The notes under the pieces were generated by a model. It was not told where the DNA came from. It ran no database searches and worked only from the letters and a program-made list of their open reading frames with translations. Both the position numbers and the translations under genes were made by a program. A stretch of 27,563 bases of DNA from Bacillota bacterium (GTDB lineage: Bacteria > Bacillota > UBA994 > UBA5500), in NCBI GenBank assembly GCA_023436245.1, contig JAEZJZ010000076.1, forward strand, positions 1 to 27,563. Direction: 5' to 3'. Positions 8,508 through 15,540 of this stretch are shown here, in pieces (position 1 is the stretch's first letter; each line of letters opens with the position of its first letter).

Positions 8508-8546
8508 AAGAAGCGCATCCGATCGGTACGGTCGGGTGCGCTTCTT
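8508..8546 (+). terminator. Hairpin terminator after spoIVA
   Basis: Stem of 15 base pairs with one G-U pair: AAGAAGCGCATCCGA at 8508-8522, nine-base loop, TCGGGTGCGCTTCTT at 8532-8546. Only a weak T-rich tail follows. Confidence 0.7.
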
Positions 8547-8566
8547 GTTGGTGCGTCAGGCATGGC

Positions 8567-8596
8567 TTGCACAGGAGCGCCAGTCTGATGTATAAT
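8567..8596 (+). promoter_or_regulatory. Sigma-A promoter of tRNA-Pro(GGG)
   Basis: TTGCAC at 8567-8572, 18-base spacer, perfect TATAAT at 8591-8596, placed just upstream of the tRNA at 8607. Confidence 0.75.
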
Positions 8597-8606
8597 AGTC
8601 AAGCGA

Positions 8607-8684
8607 CGGGCTGTGGCGCAGTTTGGCTAGCGCGCTTGCTTGGGGTGCAAGAGGCCGCAGGTTCAAGTCCTGTCAGCCCGACCA
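8607..8684 (+). tRNA. tRNA-Pro (anticodon GGG)
   Basis: Full cloverleaf. The acceptor stem CGGGCTG pairs with CAGCCCG, the anticodon stem-loop is CTTGC-TTGGGGT-GCAAG with GGG at positions 34-36, the T arm contains GGTTCAAGTCC, and CCA is encoded. It is a single-tRNA unit with its own promoter and terminator. A second proline tRNA, with TGG, lies at 15620. Confidence 0.97.
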
Positions 8685-8699
8685 TTGCTTAGGACTAAG

Positions 8700-8737
8700 T
8701 GAATGCCATGCGGTAACGCCGCATGGCATTCATCTTT
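8700..8737 (+). terminator. Terminator after tRNA-Pro(GGG)
   Basis: Perfect 14-base-pair stem TGAATGCCATGCGG (8700-8713) and CCGCATGGCATTCA (8719-8732), five-base loop, followed by TCTTT. Confidence 0.8.
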
Positions 8738-8817
8738 CATTCCTGCCGGCAGCCTTTCTGCGGCTGTTCCCGGCCCGACGTGGCGCCTGATGAAACGTAG
8801 ACTGCTCAACCTTGGAG

Positions 8818-9231
8818 CTAAACTTCGGCCAGGTTCAGGAGCAAGGTGTTGCTGTCCACCCATGCTGACACTCTCTCGGCAGTGAACTGCAAGATGCAGT
8901 AGTCTGGGTCGGTCTTGCCGCCGGGGAAATGCGCTATGAACCAGTCCAGCCAAAGATCGTCCTTCGACGCCTGATCTGTCAGCACTTGAACGGTGCCAAC
9001 TAGCGTGATGTTGTTCTTGCCATCGCAGTAGCAGAGACTGGCTCGGTTGTCTCGGCGCAGACGCTGCACCTTGGTTGATCGCAGGCCAGTGGCAAACCAG
9101 GCAGTGTGAACGCCTGCGTGCCTGAGACTTGAGATGGCGGAGACTGTCGGCGAACCCGCCTCATCCAGCACAGCGATGTATACGGTACTCCCGGACGACA
9201 TGATCTGCTCGATTCGTTCTGTGCTGATCAC
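8818..9231 (-). CDS. Pyridoxamine 5'-phosphate oxidase-like (PNPOx fold) protein
   Basis: A small (137-residue) protein of the split-barrel, flavin-binding PNPOx-like superfamily. Such proteins are often flavin- or F420-dependent reductases, or general-stress proteins. Visible features are the first strands VYIAVLDEAGSPTVSAISSL, the segment WFATGLRSTKVQRLRRDNRA, and VGTVQVL, all in the order usual for the fold. The substrate cannot be told. I place the start at GTG 9231, because AAGGAG (plus-strand 9241-9246) is nine bases upstream and a promoter with an embedded palindrome lies just beyond. Upstream ATGs at 9258 and 9288 would fall in the -10 and operator region. It is divergent from the SAM decarboxylase gene. 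Confidence 0.8.
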   Translation of the reverse strand: MISTERIEQIMSSGSTVYIAVLDEAGSPTVSAISSLRHAGVHTAWFATGLRSTKVQRLRRDNRASLCYCDGKNNITLVGTVQVLTDQASKDDLWLDWFIAHFPGGKTDPDYCILQFTAERVSAWVDSNTLLLNLAEV

Positions 9232-9258
9232 TGGCACCAACTCCTTCAGCTTGATCAT

Positions 9259-9290
9259 ATAACAAGATACATGACATCTGTCTGTCATGT
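9259..9290 (-). promoter_or_regulatory. Promoter with palindromic operator for the PNPOx-like gene
   Basis: ACATGACA-TCTGTC-TGTCATGT at 9269-9290 is a perfect 8-6-8 inverted repeat. On the minus strand a -35-like ATGACA (9288 down to 9283) lies inside it, and an 18-base spacer leads to TGTTAT (9264 down to 9259). A dyad over the -35 and spacer is the usual position of a repressor site. The binding regulator is unknown and not encoded nearby. Confidence 0.55.
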
Positions 9291-9480
9291 CATCATCCTG
9301 GTCGGTAGCGCATATTTCGGATGGTGTCGGTGTACAAATAACAGATCCGATCCAGCACGGTTGATTGTGGGCAGAGTTGCCCGATTGCATCGGATCAACG
9401 CCTAAGACGGAGCATGGTGGAGCCTTTTTGAGGTCTTGCCGTTCTATTCGCTGCCAATCGCAATAGACATGGAAAAACGG

Positions 9481-9508
9481 TTGACTTTCCCCGCAAATTT
9501 GCTACAAT
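9481..9508 (+). promoter_or_regulatory. Sigma-A promoter of the SAM decarboxylase gene
   Basis: TTGACT at 9481-9486, 16-base spacer, TACAAT at 9503-9508, about 45 bases before the start codon. Confidence 0.8.
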
Positions 9509-9554
9509 CGAATTGGTTCGTCTGCCAATCTGGGAAAAGGAGGAAAGAAACTTG

Positions 9555-9929
9555 ATGAATCAACTGGGCCGTCATATCCTGGCTGAAGTCTATGGATGCC
9601 CTGCTGACATTTTGAATGATGTCAGAAAGATTGAAGAAGTTCTGGTCAATGCCGCTCTGGAAGCGGGTGCCGAGGTCCGAGAAGTGGTGTTCCATAAGTT
9701 CAGTCCGCAGGGCGTAAGTGGCGTGGTGGTCATTTCCGAATCTCATCTAGCAATCCACACCTGGCCTGAGTTGGGCTATGCTGCACTGGATGTCTTCACG
9801 TGCGGCGACCGGGTAAATCCCTGGGATGCGTGCAACTATATCACCCGGAAGTTCGAGGCCCAAAATATGACAGCCACGGAGGTTGATCGGGGTATTCTTG
9901 AGGCTCCTAAACAGGTGGTTAATCTCTAG
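9555..9929 (+). CDS. speH: S-adenosylmethionine decarboxylase proenzyme
   Basis: Makes decarboxylated S-adenosylmethionine, the aminopropyl donor for spermidine synthesis. The 124-residue product is the short prokaryotic (class 1b) form. The self-cleavage and pyruvoyl-forming site is in ISESHLAIHTWPE, with Ser63 as the residue converted to pyruvoyl; HTWPE and DVFTCGD are the other family signatures. ATG 9555 is chosen because the family starts near GRHILAEVYGC. A TTG at 9552 is equally placed behind the strong AAAAGGAGG. No spermidine synthase gene is in this window. It has its own promoter and terminator. Confidence 0.97.
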   Translation: MNQLGRHILAEVYGCPADILNDVRKIEEVLVNAALEAGAEVREVVFHKFSPQGVSGVVVISESHLAIHTWPELGYAALDVFTCGDRVNPWDACNYITRKFEAQNMTATEVDRGILEAPKQVVNL

Positions 9930-9959
9930 GTTCCCGATTGGGAGTAGTGGATGCAAATC

Positions 9960-9996
9960 AAGGACGGTTGACTGCGGTTAACCGTCCTTCTTCGTT
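9960..9996 (+). terminator. Terminator after SAM decarboxylase gene
   Basis: Stem AAGGACGGTTGAC (9960-9972), TGCG loop, GTTAACCGTCCTT (9977-9989), 13 base pairs with one G-U, followed by a T-rich stretch CTTCTTCG. Confidence 0.8.
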
Positions 9997-10056
9997 GTCT
10001 TGCTCTAGCCTTATATTCTTTGGCTGAAAGGTAAGGCTCGAGGCAGGTTGAAACGG

Positions 10057-10084
10057 GTCATTCTGAGTGCAACGAAGAATCTGT
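10057..10084 (+). repeat. Dispersed 28-mer repeat, copy 1
   Basis: GTCATTCTGAGTGCAACGAA and onward to 10084. This belongs to the widespread intergenic repeat type whose spurious translation reads VILSATKNL. It matches copy 2 at 23 of 28 positions. Confidence 0.7.
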
Positions 10085-10484
10085 CTCGTTCTGCGCCTGG
10101 AAGTAGTGGGGACGCGGGGCCGGGGAGAGCAACCCCCTGCCCACCGCGCCGTTCTGGCAGGCGTCGCACCGCCACTCTTGTCTGCCACAGTGAGAGTAAT
10201 GTAATGAGCTCGGCTCGGCCGGGGTCCAACAGAACTCGCCGCGCGAGGTTTATGGGTCAAGCACATCACCCTAGAACTTCGGCGACCCTTCGACTCGTTA
10301 TTGAGCTCGGGGCGGCTCAAACAATTGTTGAACCTGTTCCGGCCTCGCTCGCTCATCTGATTTGGGGCAGTCAACGCGTGGCTTGCGCGAACCAAGCCTG
10401 CCCTCCGGCGCTTAGTGAGCGGTGACGCTAGCTCGCTACACTCTCGCGCCTAGGTACATAGGGCCAATGCGCGGCCCTGACGGT

Positions 10485-10512
10485 GTCATTCCGAGCGCCG
10501 CGAGGAATCTGT
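10485..10512 (+). repeat. Dispersed 28-mer repeat, copy 2
   Basis: GTCATTCCGAGCGCCGCGAG and onward to 10512, in the same orientation as copy 1 and some 430 bases downstream. Confidence 0.7.
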
Positions 10513-10609
10513 TCCGGTCTCCCCAACGCCTTGTGCGGAACAAGTATGAATGTGCTAGCGTATGCGGAGGGCCTGTAGCCTAGCAACGCCGGCCGGAGGC
10601 CAGTGGAAC

Positions 10610-10639
10610 GGCGCCCGCGCGCCGTTTGCTGCCGCTCCT
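10610..10639 (+). repeat. 30-bp perfect direct repeat, copy 1
   Basis: Starts GGCGCCCGCGCGCC (itself a short hairpin) and ends TGCCGCTCCT. It is identical to 10769-10798. Both copies are followed by a CGCGGTTTG motif, at 10676 and 10805. Confidence 0.85.
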
Positions 10640-10768
10640 TTGCCGACGAGCTCATACAATAAACCGCCACACAGTCGCGGTTTGTGCGCCTCACCCCGCT
10701 ATCTGCAGAACGTGGAAAGCCCGAAAAGCCCGCGCTCTCTACTCCACTCAGGCGAGAACTGAATGGGT

Positions 10769-10798
10769 GGCGCCCGCGCGCCGTTTGCTGCCGCTCCT
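10769..10798 (+). repeat. 30-bp perfect direct repeat, copy 2
   Basis: Same 30 bases as 10610-10639, 159 bases further on. The flanks differ. Confidence 0.85.
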
Positions 10799-10937
10799 CT
10801 TATTCGCGGTTTGCGAGCCAGCCATTGATGGCTGAGATGCAGATCTTTGGGTGACCAGGCAGGATTATTCCCAGGCAGCGGGGAAAACTGCCAATTAAGC
10901 ACTTAGTGGCATTGCCCGGCGGGCGGAGAGGGGATGA

Positions 10938-11366
10938 ATGATGGAAGAGATGACACTGGTTTTGCTGAAGCCGGACGCGGTTCGCCGCCGGCTTGTTGGC
11001 AAGATTATCTCCCGTTTTAAGGACAAGGGGCTGACGATTCGGGCCTCGCGTGTCTTGACGATGGACCGCAGCCTGGCAACGGAGCACTATCAGGAACACG
11101 TGGAGCGGCCGTTCTTTTGGGAACTGGTCGAATTCATCACTTCTGGTCCAATCTTGGCCCTGGCGATAGCTGGGCCCAGCGCGATTAAGGCTGTGCGCAG
11201 TCTGGTCGGGTCGACCGACCCGCTGCAGGCAGCGCCAGGCACCATCCGTGGTGACTTTGGCCTGGTGAAAGGCCAAAACGTGGTGCATGCGTCAGACAGC
11301 CTGCAGTCGGCAGAGCGGGAGCTCGCTCTCTTTTTCAGATCGGAAGACATCTGCCAAAGCAGCTAA
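10938..11366 (+). CDS. ndk: Nucleoside diphosphate kinase
   Basis: Transfers the gamma phosphate of ATP to nucleoside diphosphates through a phosphohistidine. The 142-residue product has the usual length. It begins TLVLLKPDAVRRRLVG and contains RPFF and the active-site loop NVVHASDS with catalytic His117; most NDKs have HGSDS, so Gly is replaced by Ala here. GAMP-like spacing is retained in PGTIRGDFG. ATG 10938 and ATG 10941 are adjacent, and AGAGGGG at 10927-10933 serves either. The gene stands alone between the repeat-rich gap and cheR. Confidence 0.96.
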   Translation: MMEEMTLVLLKPDAVRRRLVGKIISRFKDKGLTIRASRVLTMDRSLATEHYQEHVERPFFWELVEFITSGPILALAIAGPSAIKAVRSLVGSTDPLQAAPGTIRGDFGLVKGQNVVHASDSLQSAERELALFFRSEDICQSS

Positions 11367-11393
11367 CTTGTCCCACGTAAATGCCCACCTGGC

Positions 11394-11418
11394 AGGAAAT
11401 ATGTCTCTGGCAGTGAAT
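11394..11418 (+). promoter_or_regulatory. Candidate sigma-H promoter of cheR
   Basis: AGGAAAT at 11394-11400 and GAAT at 11415-11418 with a 14-base spacer. This is the same arrangement as the Bacillus spoVG sigma-H promoter as I recall it. It lies within two near-identical 15-mers (11389-11403 and 11407-11421, 13 of 15 matching). A sigma-A-like TATAGT at 11425 lacks a -35. Confidence 0.5.
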
Positions 11419-11470
11419 ATGAGATATAGTCATGTTCAACGCCGTGCTGGCAGCGAGTAGGGGGGCAGTC

Positions 11471-12259
11471 ATGCAGATTCAGGACGAGTACGGCCAGTTC
11501 TGCGGCCGCATCAAGCAGTTGACCGGAATTGACCTCAGTGGTTACAAGGAGAAGCAGATGCGCCGGCGGCTGGAGAGTCAGATGGCGCGCCGGGGGATTT
11601 CCTCTTTCCCGGTGTACTATGATCTATTGTCTAGGGACGCAGCTGCTCTGCAGGAGTTCCTGGACCGAGTGACGATCAACGTGTCCGAGTTCTTCCGCAA
11701 TGCAGAACGGTGGCAGGTGTTGGCACAGACGATCATTCCGACTTTGGAACAATCCAGTGGCGGTCGCGGTTTGCAGATTTGGAGCGCGGCCTGTTCCACC
11801 GGGGAGGAGCCATACTCACTGGCCATGTTGCTTAGCGCAGATTTCCCGCGCATACGCTGGCAGTTGCTCGCCACAGACATCGATCGGGTGATTCTGGGGC
11901 GGGCAAAGCAGGCGGAATACCTACTGGCCCAGCTACCCCAAATACCGGAGCGATTTCGCAAGCGATACGTTTCGCCGGGTGACACAAGGTTCAAGATTGA
12001 TTCCGCAATCACCAGCCTGGTTGAGTTGCGGCAGCACGATCTGCTGCGTGAGCCGTTTCCAGAGCGGCAGGATCTGATCATCTGTCGCAATGTGATGATC
12101 TACTTCACAGAGGACATCAAGGACCGTCTCTATCGCAGTTTTGCCGCCAGCCTGCGACCAGGCGGAGTGCTGTTCGTAGGCAGTACCGAGCAGATCTTCC
12201 GTTCGCGGGAGTACGGGCTGCGTGTGATAGAGCCGTTCTTCTACCAGAAAATCGAGTGA
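11471..12259 (+). CDS. CheR-type chemotaxis protein methyltransferase
   Basis: S-adenosylmethionine-dependent glutamate O-methyltransferase of the CheR family. The N-terminal all-alpha CheR domain runs over roughly the first 75 residues (LTGIDLSGYKEKQMRRRLES), followed by the Rossmann domain with WSAACSTGEEPYSLAM (SAM-binding motif I), LATDID and QDLIICRNVMIYF. No chemoreceptor, CheB or CheA gene is nearby, so this is an orphan. ATG 11471 is chosen because AGGGGG ends five bases before it and the family begins close to this point. ATG 11432 is in frame but would sit at the transcription start implied by the sigma-H-like promoter. Its real target is unknown. Confidence 0.93.
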   Translation: MQIQDEYGQFCGRIKQLTGIDLSGYKEKQMRRRLESQMARRGISSFPVYYDLLSRDAAALQEFLDRVTINVSEFFRNAERWQVLAQTIIPTLEQSSGGRGLQIWSAACSTGEEPYSLAMLLSADFPRIRWQLLATDIDRVILGRAKQAEYLLAQLPQIPERFRKRYVSPGDTRFKIDSAITSLVELRQHDLLREPFPERQDLIICRNVMIYFTEDIKDRLYRSFAASLRPGGVLFVGSTEQIFRSREYGLRVIEPFFYQKIE

Positions 12260-12275
12260 TGTCAGACAGCATAAT

Positions 12276-12306
12276 AATCGGCCGGAGCAAGCTGCTCCGG
12301 CCGATT
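12276..12306. terminator. Bidirectional hairpin between cheR and the histidine kinase
   Basis: Perfect 14-base-pair stem AATCGGCCGGAGCA (12276-12289) and TGCTCCGGCCGATT (12293-12306) with a three-base loop. T-rich sequence follows on the minus strand, so it best serves the kinase gene, but it lies between convergent genes. The remaining hundred bases to the kinase hold nothing I can name. Confidence 0.7.
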
Positions 12307-12411
12307 CACACGTTCAGTATAGTACATCGTCAACTGTGAGTATGATGACGCATCAACCATCAACCCTCGGTTCCTGAGTTGAGCCGCATCCACCAGCTCA
12401 CGACTTGACGC

Positions 12412-14829
12412 CTACAAGCTGTTTGGGCGGGGAAAGACTACCGAGAAGGTAGTCCCCTGGTCACTGGTGTCAATTTCGATTTGAGCACCATGCTGATCAG
12501 CAATTCTATAGCAAACAGAGAGGCCGAGCCCTGTTCCAGCATCCTTGGTGGAGAAGAAGGGCACATAGACCTTGTCCAAGTACTCCTCGGGAATGCCGAC
12601 ACCTTGGTCGCTCACTTCCAGTCTGATCTGATTCTGATTGGCGAGGGTGCGAATGGTCAGTTGGCCGGGGATAGTCATTGCTTCGACGCCATTGCGCACC
12701 AGGTTGAGCAGCATCTGACGAATATCCTTGTCCTCTAGCAGCAAGTCCGGCACATCTCCGAGCTCCAGCTGCAGTTGATGCCCACCCAATGCCACGTCCG
12801 CCTGGATCAGCGGCGCCAGTTGTCGTACGCTCTCCGAGAGGTTGCGCATCTGCCTATCCACGGGTTTGCCTTTGGCCAGGCTGAGAAACTCGGTGATGAT
12901 CGAGTTTGCCCGATCCAGTTCGTCGATCATCAGCTGGAAGAATTCCTTCTCCTGATCAAACTTCGGCTTCATTGCCAGGAACTGCAGAAAGCCGCGCACA
13001 GTCGTCATCGGATTCCTGATCTCGTGTCCGATGCCAGCTGCGAGCTGTGCCGACAGGTTCAGGCGATCGAGGCGAAGATACTCTCTCTCCAAGCGCTTCC
13101 TTTCCGAGATGTCGTTGACGATCAGTGATCGGCCCACTAGCTCGCCAAGAGCATTCTTCACCGGCGAGACGATCATGGAGACCTCCAGCAAGCTCCCATC
13201 CTGACGTTGGCAAGTTGTTTCGTAGTCGGCAACCTTGTTGCCGGCCGCAATCCCCTCCATCAACTGCTCCAACTCAGTCGCCTTGTCTGCCGGACAGATC
13301 AGGGTCACCTGTTTGCCGATCGCGTCTGCGGCTTCGTAGCCAAACATGTGCTCAGCTCCAGGGTTCCAGGCTTCAATACTATGGGCCAGGTTGGCGTAGA
13401 TGATGGCCGCGTCAGAACTCTCCACAATGGCAGTGAGGCGGGAAGCAGCTGCCAGGTTGTTGCGCCGGTTGGTGATGTCGCGGAAGAACACCGATAGTCC
13501 TTCTGCCGTGGGGTAGACGTGCACTGACATCCAGCGGTAGGAGAGGTTGCCGAAGGCCTCGAAGTGGACTGCCTGCTGTTCACTGAGGGCAGCGGTGAAC
13601 TGTCGCCTGAACTCACTGATGGGGAAGAGGGGAGACAGTCTCTCCATGTTCAGCCCGATCAGTTCCTCTCGAGAGCGCCGGTAGTGTCTGGCTGCCGCTT
13701 CGTTGGCGTAGGTGATGTTGAAATCGGTATCCAACGCCAAGAAGGCGTCATCTATGCTCTCCAGAATGTCGGCCACTTTACGGCTGGAACGCTGCAGTTC
13801 CTCCGAGATGATCTGACGTTCCGCCATCTCCAATTGCAGTTGCCGATTGGCCGCTTCCAGTTCAGATGTGCGCTCAGCAACCAAGGAAGCCAGTTGATCC
13901 CGATGGCGCTGCAGCTCCTCCCGGACTAGGACACTGTCGGTGACATTGGACGTCGCCAGTAGGACGTGTGTCTTGTCCAGAGCGCTGCCATAATTGAACG
14001 GCATCACGGTCAGGTTCCAGAATGACGGTTCCTCGCCTCCGTGATGCGCACGCAGTTCGCTCAGTTCCTCCCGCTGCCCACTCTCAAGCACTCGTTCGAT
14101 GGCAGCGACCAAGCCAGGGCAACTTGTGCCAGGAGGCAGTTGATCCAGACGCTCTCCAGTGACTGACTGTAAGGAAGGGCGGTTCAGGCAGTGTAAGAAT
14201 GCCTGGTTGGCCCATTGCACTCTCAGACCGGTATCAACGATGCAAAGGCTGATCGGGGCATGGTGGGTAACGCCGTCCAGAAGCTGATGCTGTACCTGTA
14301 GGCGCTGCAGCAGGTTGTCGCGTTGTCGCTCCACCTGCTTCTGGTCCGTCAGGTCAGCAATGGTGCCGAGGGCTCCGAGTGGCTTGCCATCACTGCTGCG
14401 CATAGGTGCAACATTGATCATCGCTGTCTTCTTGACCCCATCAGGCCAGATGAACTCGAACTCCTCGTTGTTTGTGCTCTCTCCACTGCGGGCCGCTCTC
14501 TGCATCGGCAGTTCCTCGATTGCCAGTTGGTGACCGCGGTTGAAGACGGCCACAGGCGGGGAGTTGGGATCGGCCAGGGAGAAGTACTCGCCTGGCTGCA
14601 CACGAAAGAAGTTGGCTGACGCTTCATTATGGAGGATCTCTTGCCCGGATGGGCCGATGGCCACGGAGAGACCGCAAGGCATGATGTCAAAGACAGCAGC
14701 CAGCGAGCTCAGATCAGCCTGCTGCAACAGCTGCTGCAGCCTGGTTTGGGTTGCATTCACCGGTTCGGGGCTGGTCACCAAGTGCGAGCTCGTGGTCGGA
14801 TGGGGCGTCTTGAACTGGTCTGCTGACAT
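12412..14829 (-). CDS. Soluble PAS-domain sensor histidine kinase (sporulation-kinase-like)
   Basis: A cytoplasmic 805-residue sensor kinase without membrane segments. I see four PAS-like modules at about 40-160, 180-300, 350-455 and 460-577; a coiled-coil-like linker at 300-350 precedes the third. The HisKA motif GIGHEIRNPMTTVRGFLQFL has phospho-acceptor His602. The ATPase domain follows, with N box NLVRNGVEAM (709-718), DQGVGIP (741-747), PFFSTK (757-762) and GTGLGL (765-770). The HEIRNP/RGFLQ dimerisation helix resembles Bacillus-type sporulation kinases. No response regulator is adjacent, so it is an orphan, which fits a phosphorelay kinase feeding Spo0F or Spo0A (inference). ATG 14829 is preceded by GGAGGG. 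Confidence 0.93.
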   Translation of the reverse strand: MSADQFKTPHPTTSSHLVTSPEPVNATQTRLQQLLQQADLSSLAAVFDIMPCGLSVAIGPSGQEILHNEASANFFRVQPGEYFSLADPNSPPVAVFNRGHQLAIEELPMQRAARSGESTNNEEFEFIWPDGVKKTAMINVAPMRSSDGKPLGALGTIADLTDQKQVERQRDNLLQRLQVQHQLLDGVTHHAPISLCIVDTGLRVQWANQAFLHCLNRPSLQSVTGERLDQLPPGTSCPGLVAAIERVLESGQREELSELRAHHGGEEPSFWNLTVMPFNYGSALDKTHVLLATSNVTDSVLVREELQRHRDQLASLVAERTSELEAANRQLQLEMAERQIISEELQRSSRKVADILESIDDAFLALDTDFNITYANEAAARHYRRSREELIGLNMERLSPLFPISEFRRQFTAALSEQQAVHFEAFGNLSYRWMSVHVYPTAEGLSVFFRDITNRRNNLAAASRLTAIVESSDAAIIYANLAHSIEAWNPGAEHMFGYEAADAIGKQVTLICPADKATELEQLMEGIAAGNKVADYETTCQRQDGSLLEVSMIVSPVKNALGELVGRSLIVNDISERKRLEREYLRLDRLNLSAQLAAGIGHEIRNPMTTVRGFLQFLAMKPKFDQEKEFFQLMIDELDRANSIITEFLSLAKGKPVDRQMRNLSESVRQLAPLIQADVALGGHQLQLELGDVPDLLLEDKDIRQMLLNLVRNGVEAMTIPGQLTIRTLANQNQIRLEVSDQGVGIPEEYLDKVYVPFFSTKDAGTGLGLSVCYRIADQHGAQIEIDTSDQGTTFSVVFPRPNSL

Positions 14830-14864
14830 CTTTCACCCTCCGCACATAAGGACTTCTCATCTTG

Positions 14865-14905
14865 ATTATATGACATTCACAAGACAATCCCTGCGATTAT
14901 CGACA
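14865..14905 (-). promoter_or_regulatory. Candidate promoter -10 and Spo0A-box-like site of the kinase gene
   Basis: On the minus strand a TATAAT (14870 down to 14865) lies about 40 bases before the start, with no good -35. Upstream is TTTTGTCGATAA, whose core TGTCGAT (14905 down to 14899) is one base from the Spo0A box TGTCGAA. Tentative. Confidence 0.35.
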
Positions 14906-14943
14906 AAATTCGCGTAGACACACCGCAAATGGATCGAGACGCG

Positions 14944-14973
14944 ACAAAAAAAGAGACTCCACTCTGGAGTCTC
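14944..14973 (-). terminator. Terminator of the seven-tRNA operon
   Basis: On the minus strand, stem GAGACTCCA / TGGAGTCTC (plus-strand arms 14953-14961 and 14965-14973) is followed by a run of seven T (plus-strand A-tract 14946-14952). Confidence 0.9.
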
Positions 14974-14985
14974 ACGCTGAACCAA

Positions 14986-15070
14986 TGGTGCGAGGGAAGG
15001 GACTTGAACCCATACACCTTGCGGTACTAGATCCTAAGTCTAGCGCGTCTGCCAATTCCGCCACCCTCGC
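14986..15070 (-). tRNA. tRNA-Leu (anticodon TAG)
   Basis: Class II tRNA with a long variable arm. The acceptor stem GCGAGGG/CCCTCGC, anticodon arm CTAGA-CTTAGGA-TCTAG with TAG, and encoded CCA are present. It is the last gene of the minus-strand tRNA operon. Confidence 0.97.
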
Positions 15071-15073
15071 AAA

Positions 15074-15148
15074 TGGTGGGCCATGTTGGACTCGAACCAA
15101 CGACACCCCGCTTAAAAGGCGGATGCTCTACCACTGAGCTAATGGCCC
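15074..15148 (-). tRNA. tRNA-Lys (anticodon TTT)
   Basis: Acceptor stem GGGCCAT/ATGGCCC, anticodon loop CTTTTAA with TTT, T arm GTTGG-TTCGAGT-CCAAC, encoded CCA. It lies three bases from tRNA-Leu. Confidence 0.97.
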
Positions 15149-15153
15149 TTGCT

Positions 15154-15237
15154 AGAAATCAGAAATCAGATGTCGGACGTCAGATGTGGGCAAGCGTGGC
15201 CCAGACTCCGACCTCTGACTTCCGACCTCCAATCTCT
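15154..15237. repeat. Palindromic heptamer-repeat element inside the tRNA operon
   Basis: The left arm, 15154-15188, is five degenerate seven-base units (AGAAATC, AGAAATC, AGATGTC, GGACGTC, AGATGTG). The right arm, 15204-15237, is the same series in inverse (GACTCC, GACCTCT, GACTTCC, GACCTCC, AATCTCT). A GGGC/GCCC core at 15188-15202 joins them. Transcribed with the tRNA precursor, it would fold into one long imperfect hairpin. Confidence 0.75.
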
Positions 15238-15241
15238 AAAC

Positions 15242-15317
15242 TGGCTGGGGCGGCTGGACTCGAACCAACGCATGCGGGAGTCAAAGTCCCGTGCCTTACC
15301 GACTTGGCTACGCCCCA
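15242..15317 (-). tRNA. tRNA-Gln (anticodon TTG)
   Basis: Acceptor stem TGGGGCG/CGCCCCA, anticodon arm CGGGA-CTTTGAC-TCCCG with TTG, discriminator G, encoded CCA. Confidence 0.97.
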
Positions 15318-15325
15318 ACGAAGAA

Positions 15326-15411
15326 TGGTGGAGGGGACTGGATTCGAACCAGTGAAGGCGATGCCAGCAGATTTACAGTCTGCCCCCTTTGGCCAGCTCG
15401 GGAACCCCTCC
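15326..15411 (-). tRNA. tRNA-Tyr (anticodon GTA)
   Basis: Class II tRNA with acceptor stem GGAGGGG/CCCCTCC, anticodon arm CAGA-CTGTAAA-TCTG with GTA, long variable arm, encoded CCA. Confidence 0.97.
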
Positions 15412-15420
15412 AAAACAATA

Positions 15421-15496
15421 TGGAGCCGGCGATGGGACTCGAACCCGCAACCTACTGATTACAAGTCAGTTGCTCTGCCAATTGAGCTACGCCGGC
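15421..15496 (-). tRNA. tRNA-Thr (anticodon TGT)
   Basis: Acceptor stem GCCGGCG/CGCCGGC, anticodon arm ACTGA-CTTGTAA-TCAGT with TGT, discriminator T, encoded CCA. Confidence 0.97.
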
Positions 15497-15540
15497 GCTC
15501 TATGAGAAAGGGATCGCAAATGATTCCCTTCCATATCAAA

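Larger units (their letters stand above)
9997..10937. other. Gene-free repeat-bearing region
   Basis: About 940 bases with no credible gene. The open frames here are low-complexity, Arg- and Pro-rich, and lack ribosome binding sites. The stretch carries two copies of a degenerate dispersed repeat (10057 and 10485), a 30-bp direct repeat (10610 and 10769) and several small GC-rich hairpins, including AAACCGC/GCGGTTT at 10661-10683. I see no promoter I trust for ndk in it. Confidence 0.7.

Noticed and set aside
8501..8692. Short open frame over tRNA-Pro(GGG)
   Set aside because: It translates the terminator and the tRNA gene itself; the phrase GAVWLARLLGVQEAAGSSPV is a usual tRNA artefact.
9344..9396. 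GATCCGAT/ATCGGATC inverted repeat upstream of the SAM decarboxylase gene
   Set aside because: It lies upstream of the promoter of that gene and outside the PNPOx-like transcript, with mismatched interior; too weak to call a regulatory element.
10048..10425. Open frame containing VILSATKNL
   Set aside because: This is the known spurious translation of a dispersed intergenic repeat; no ribosome binding site and no conserved domain.
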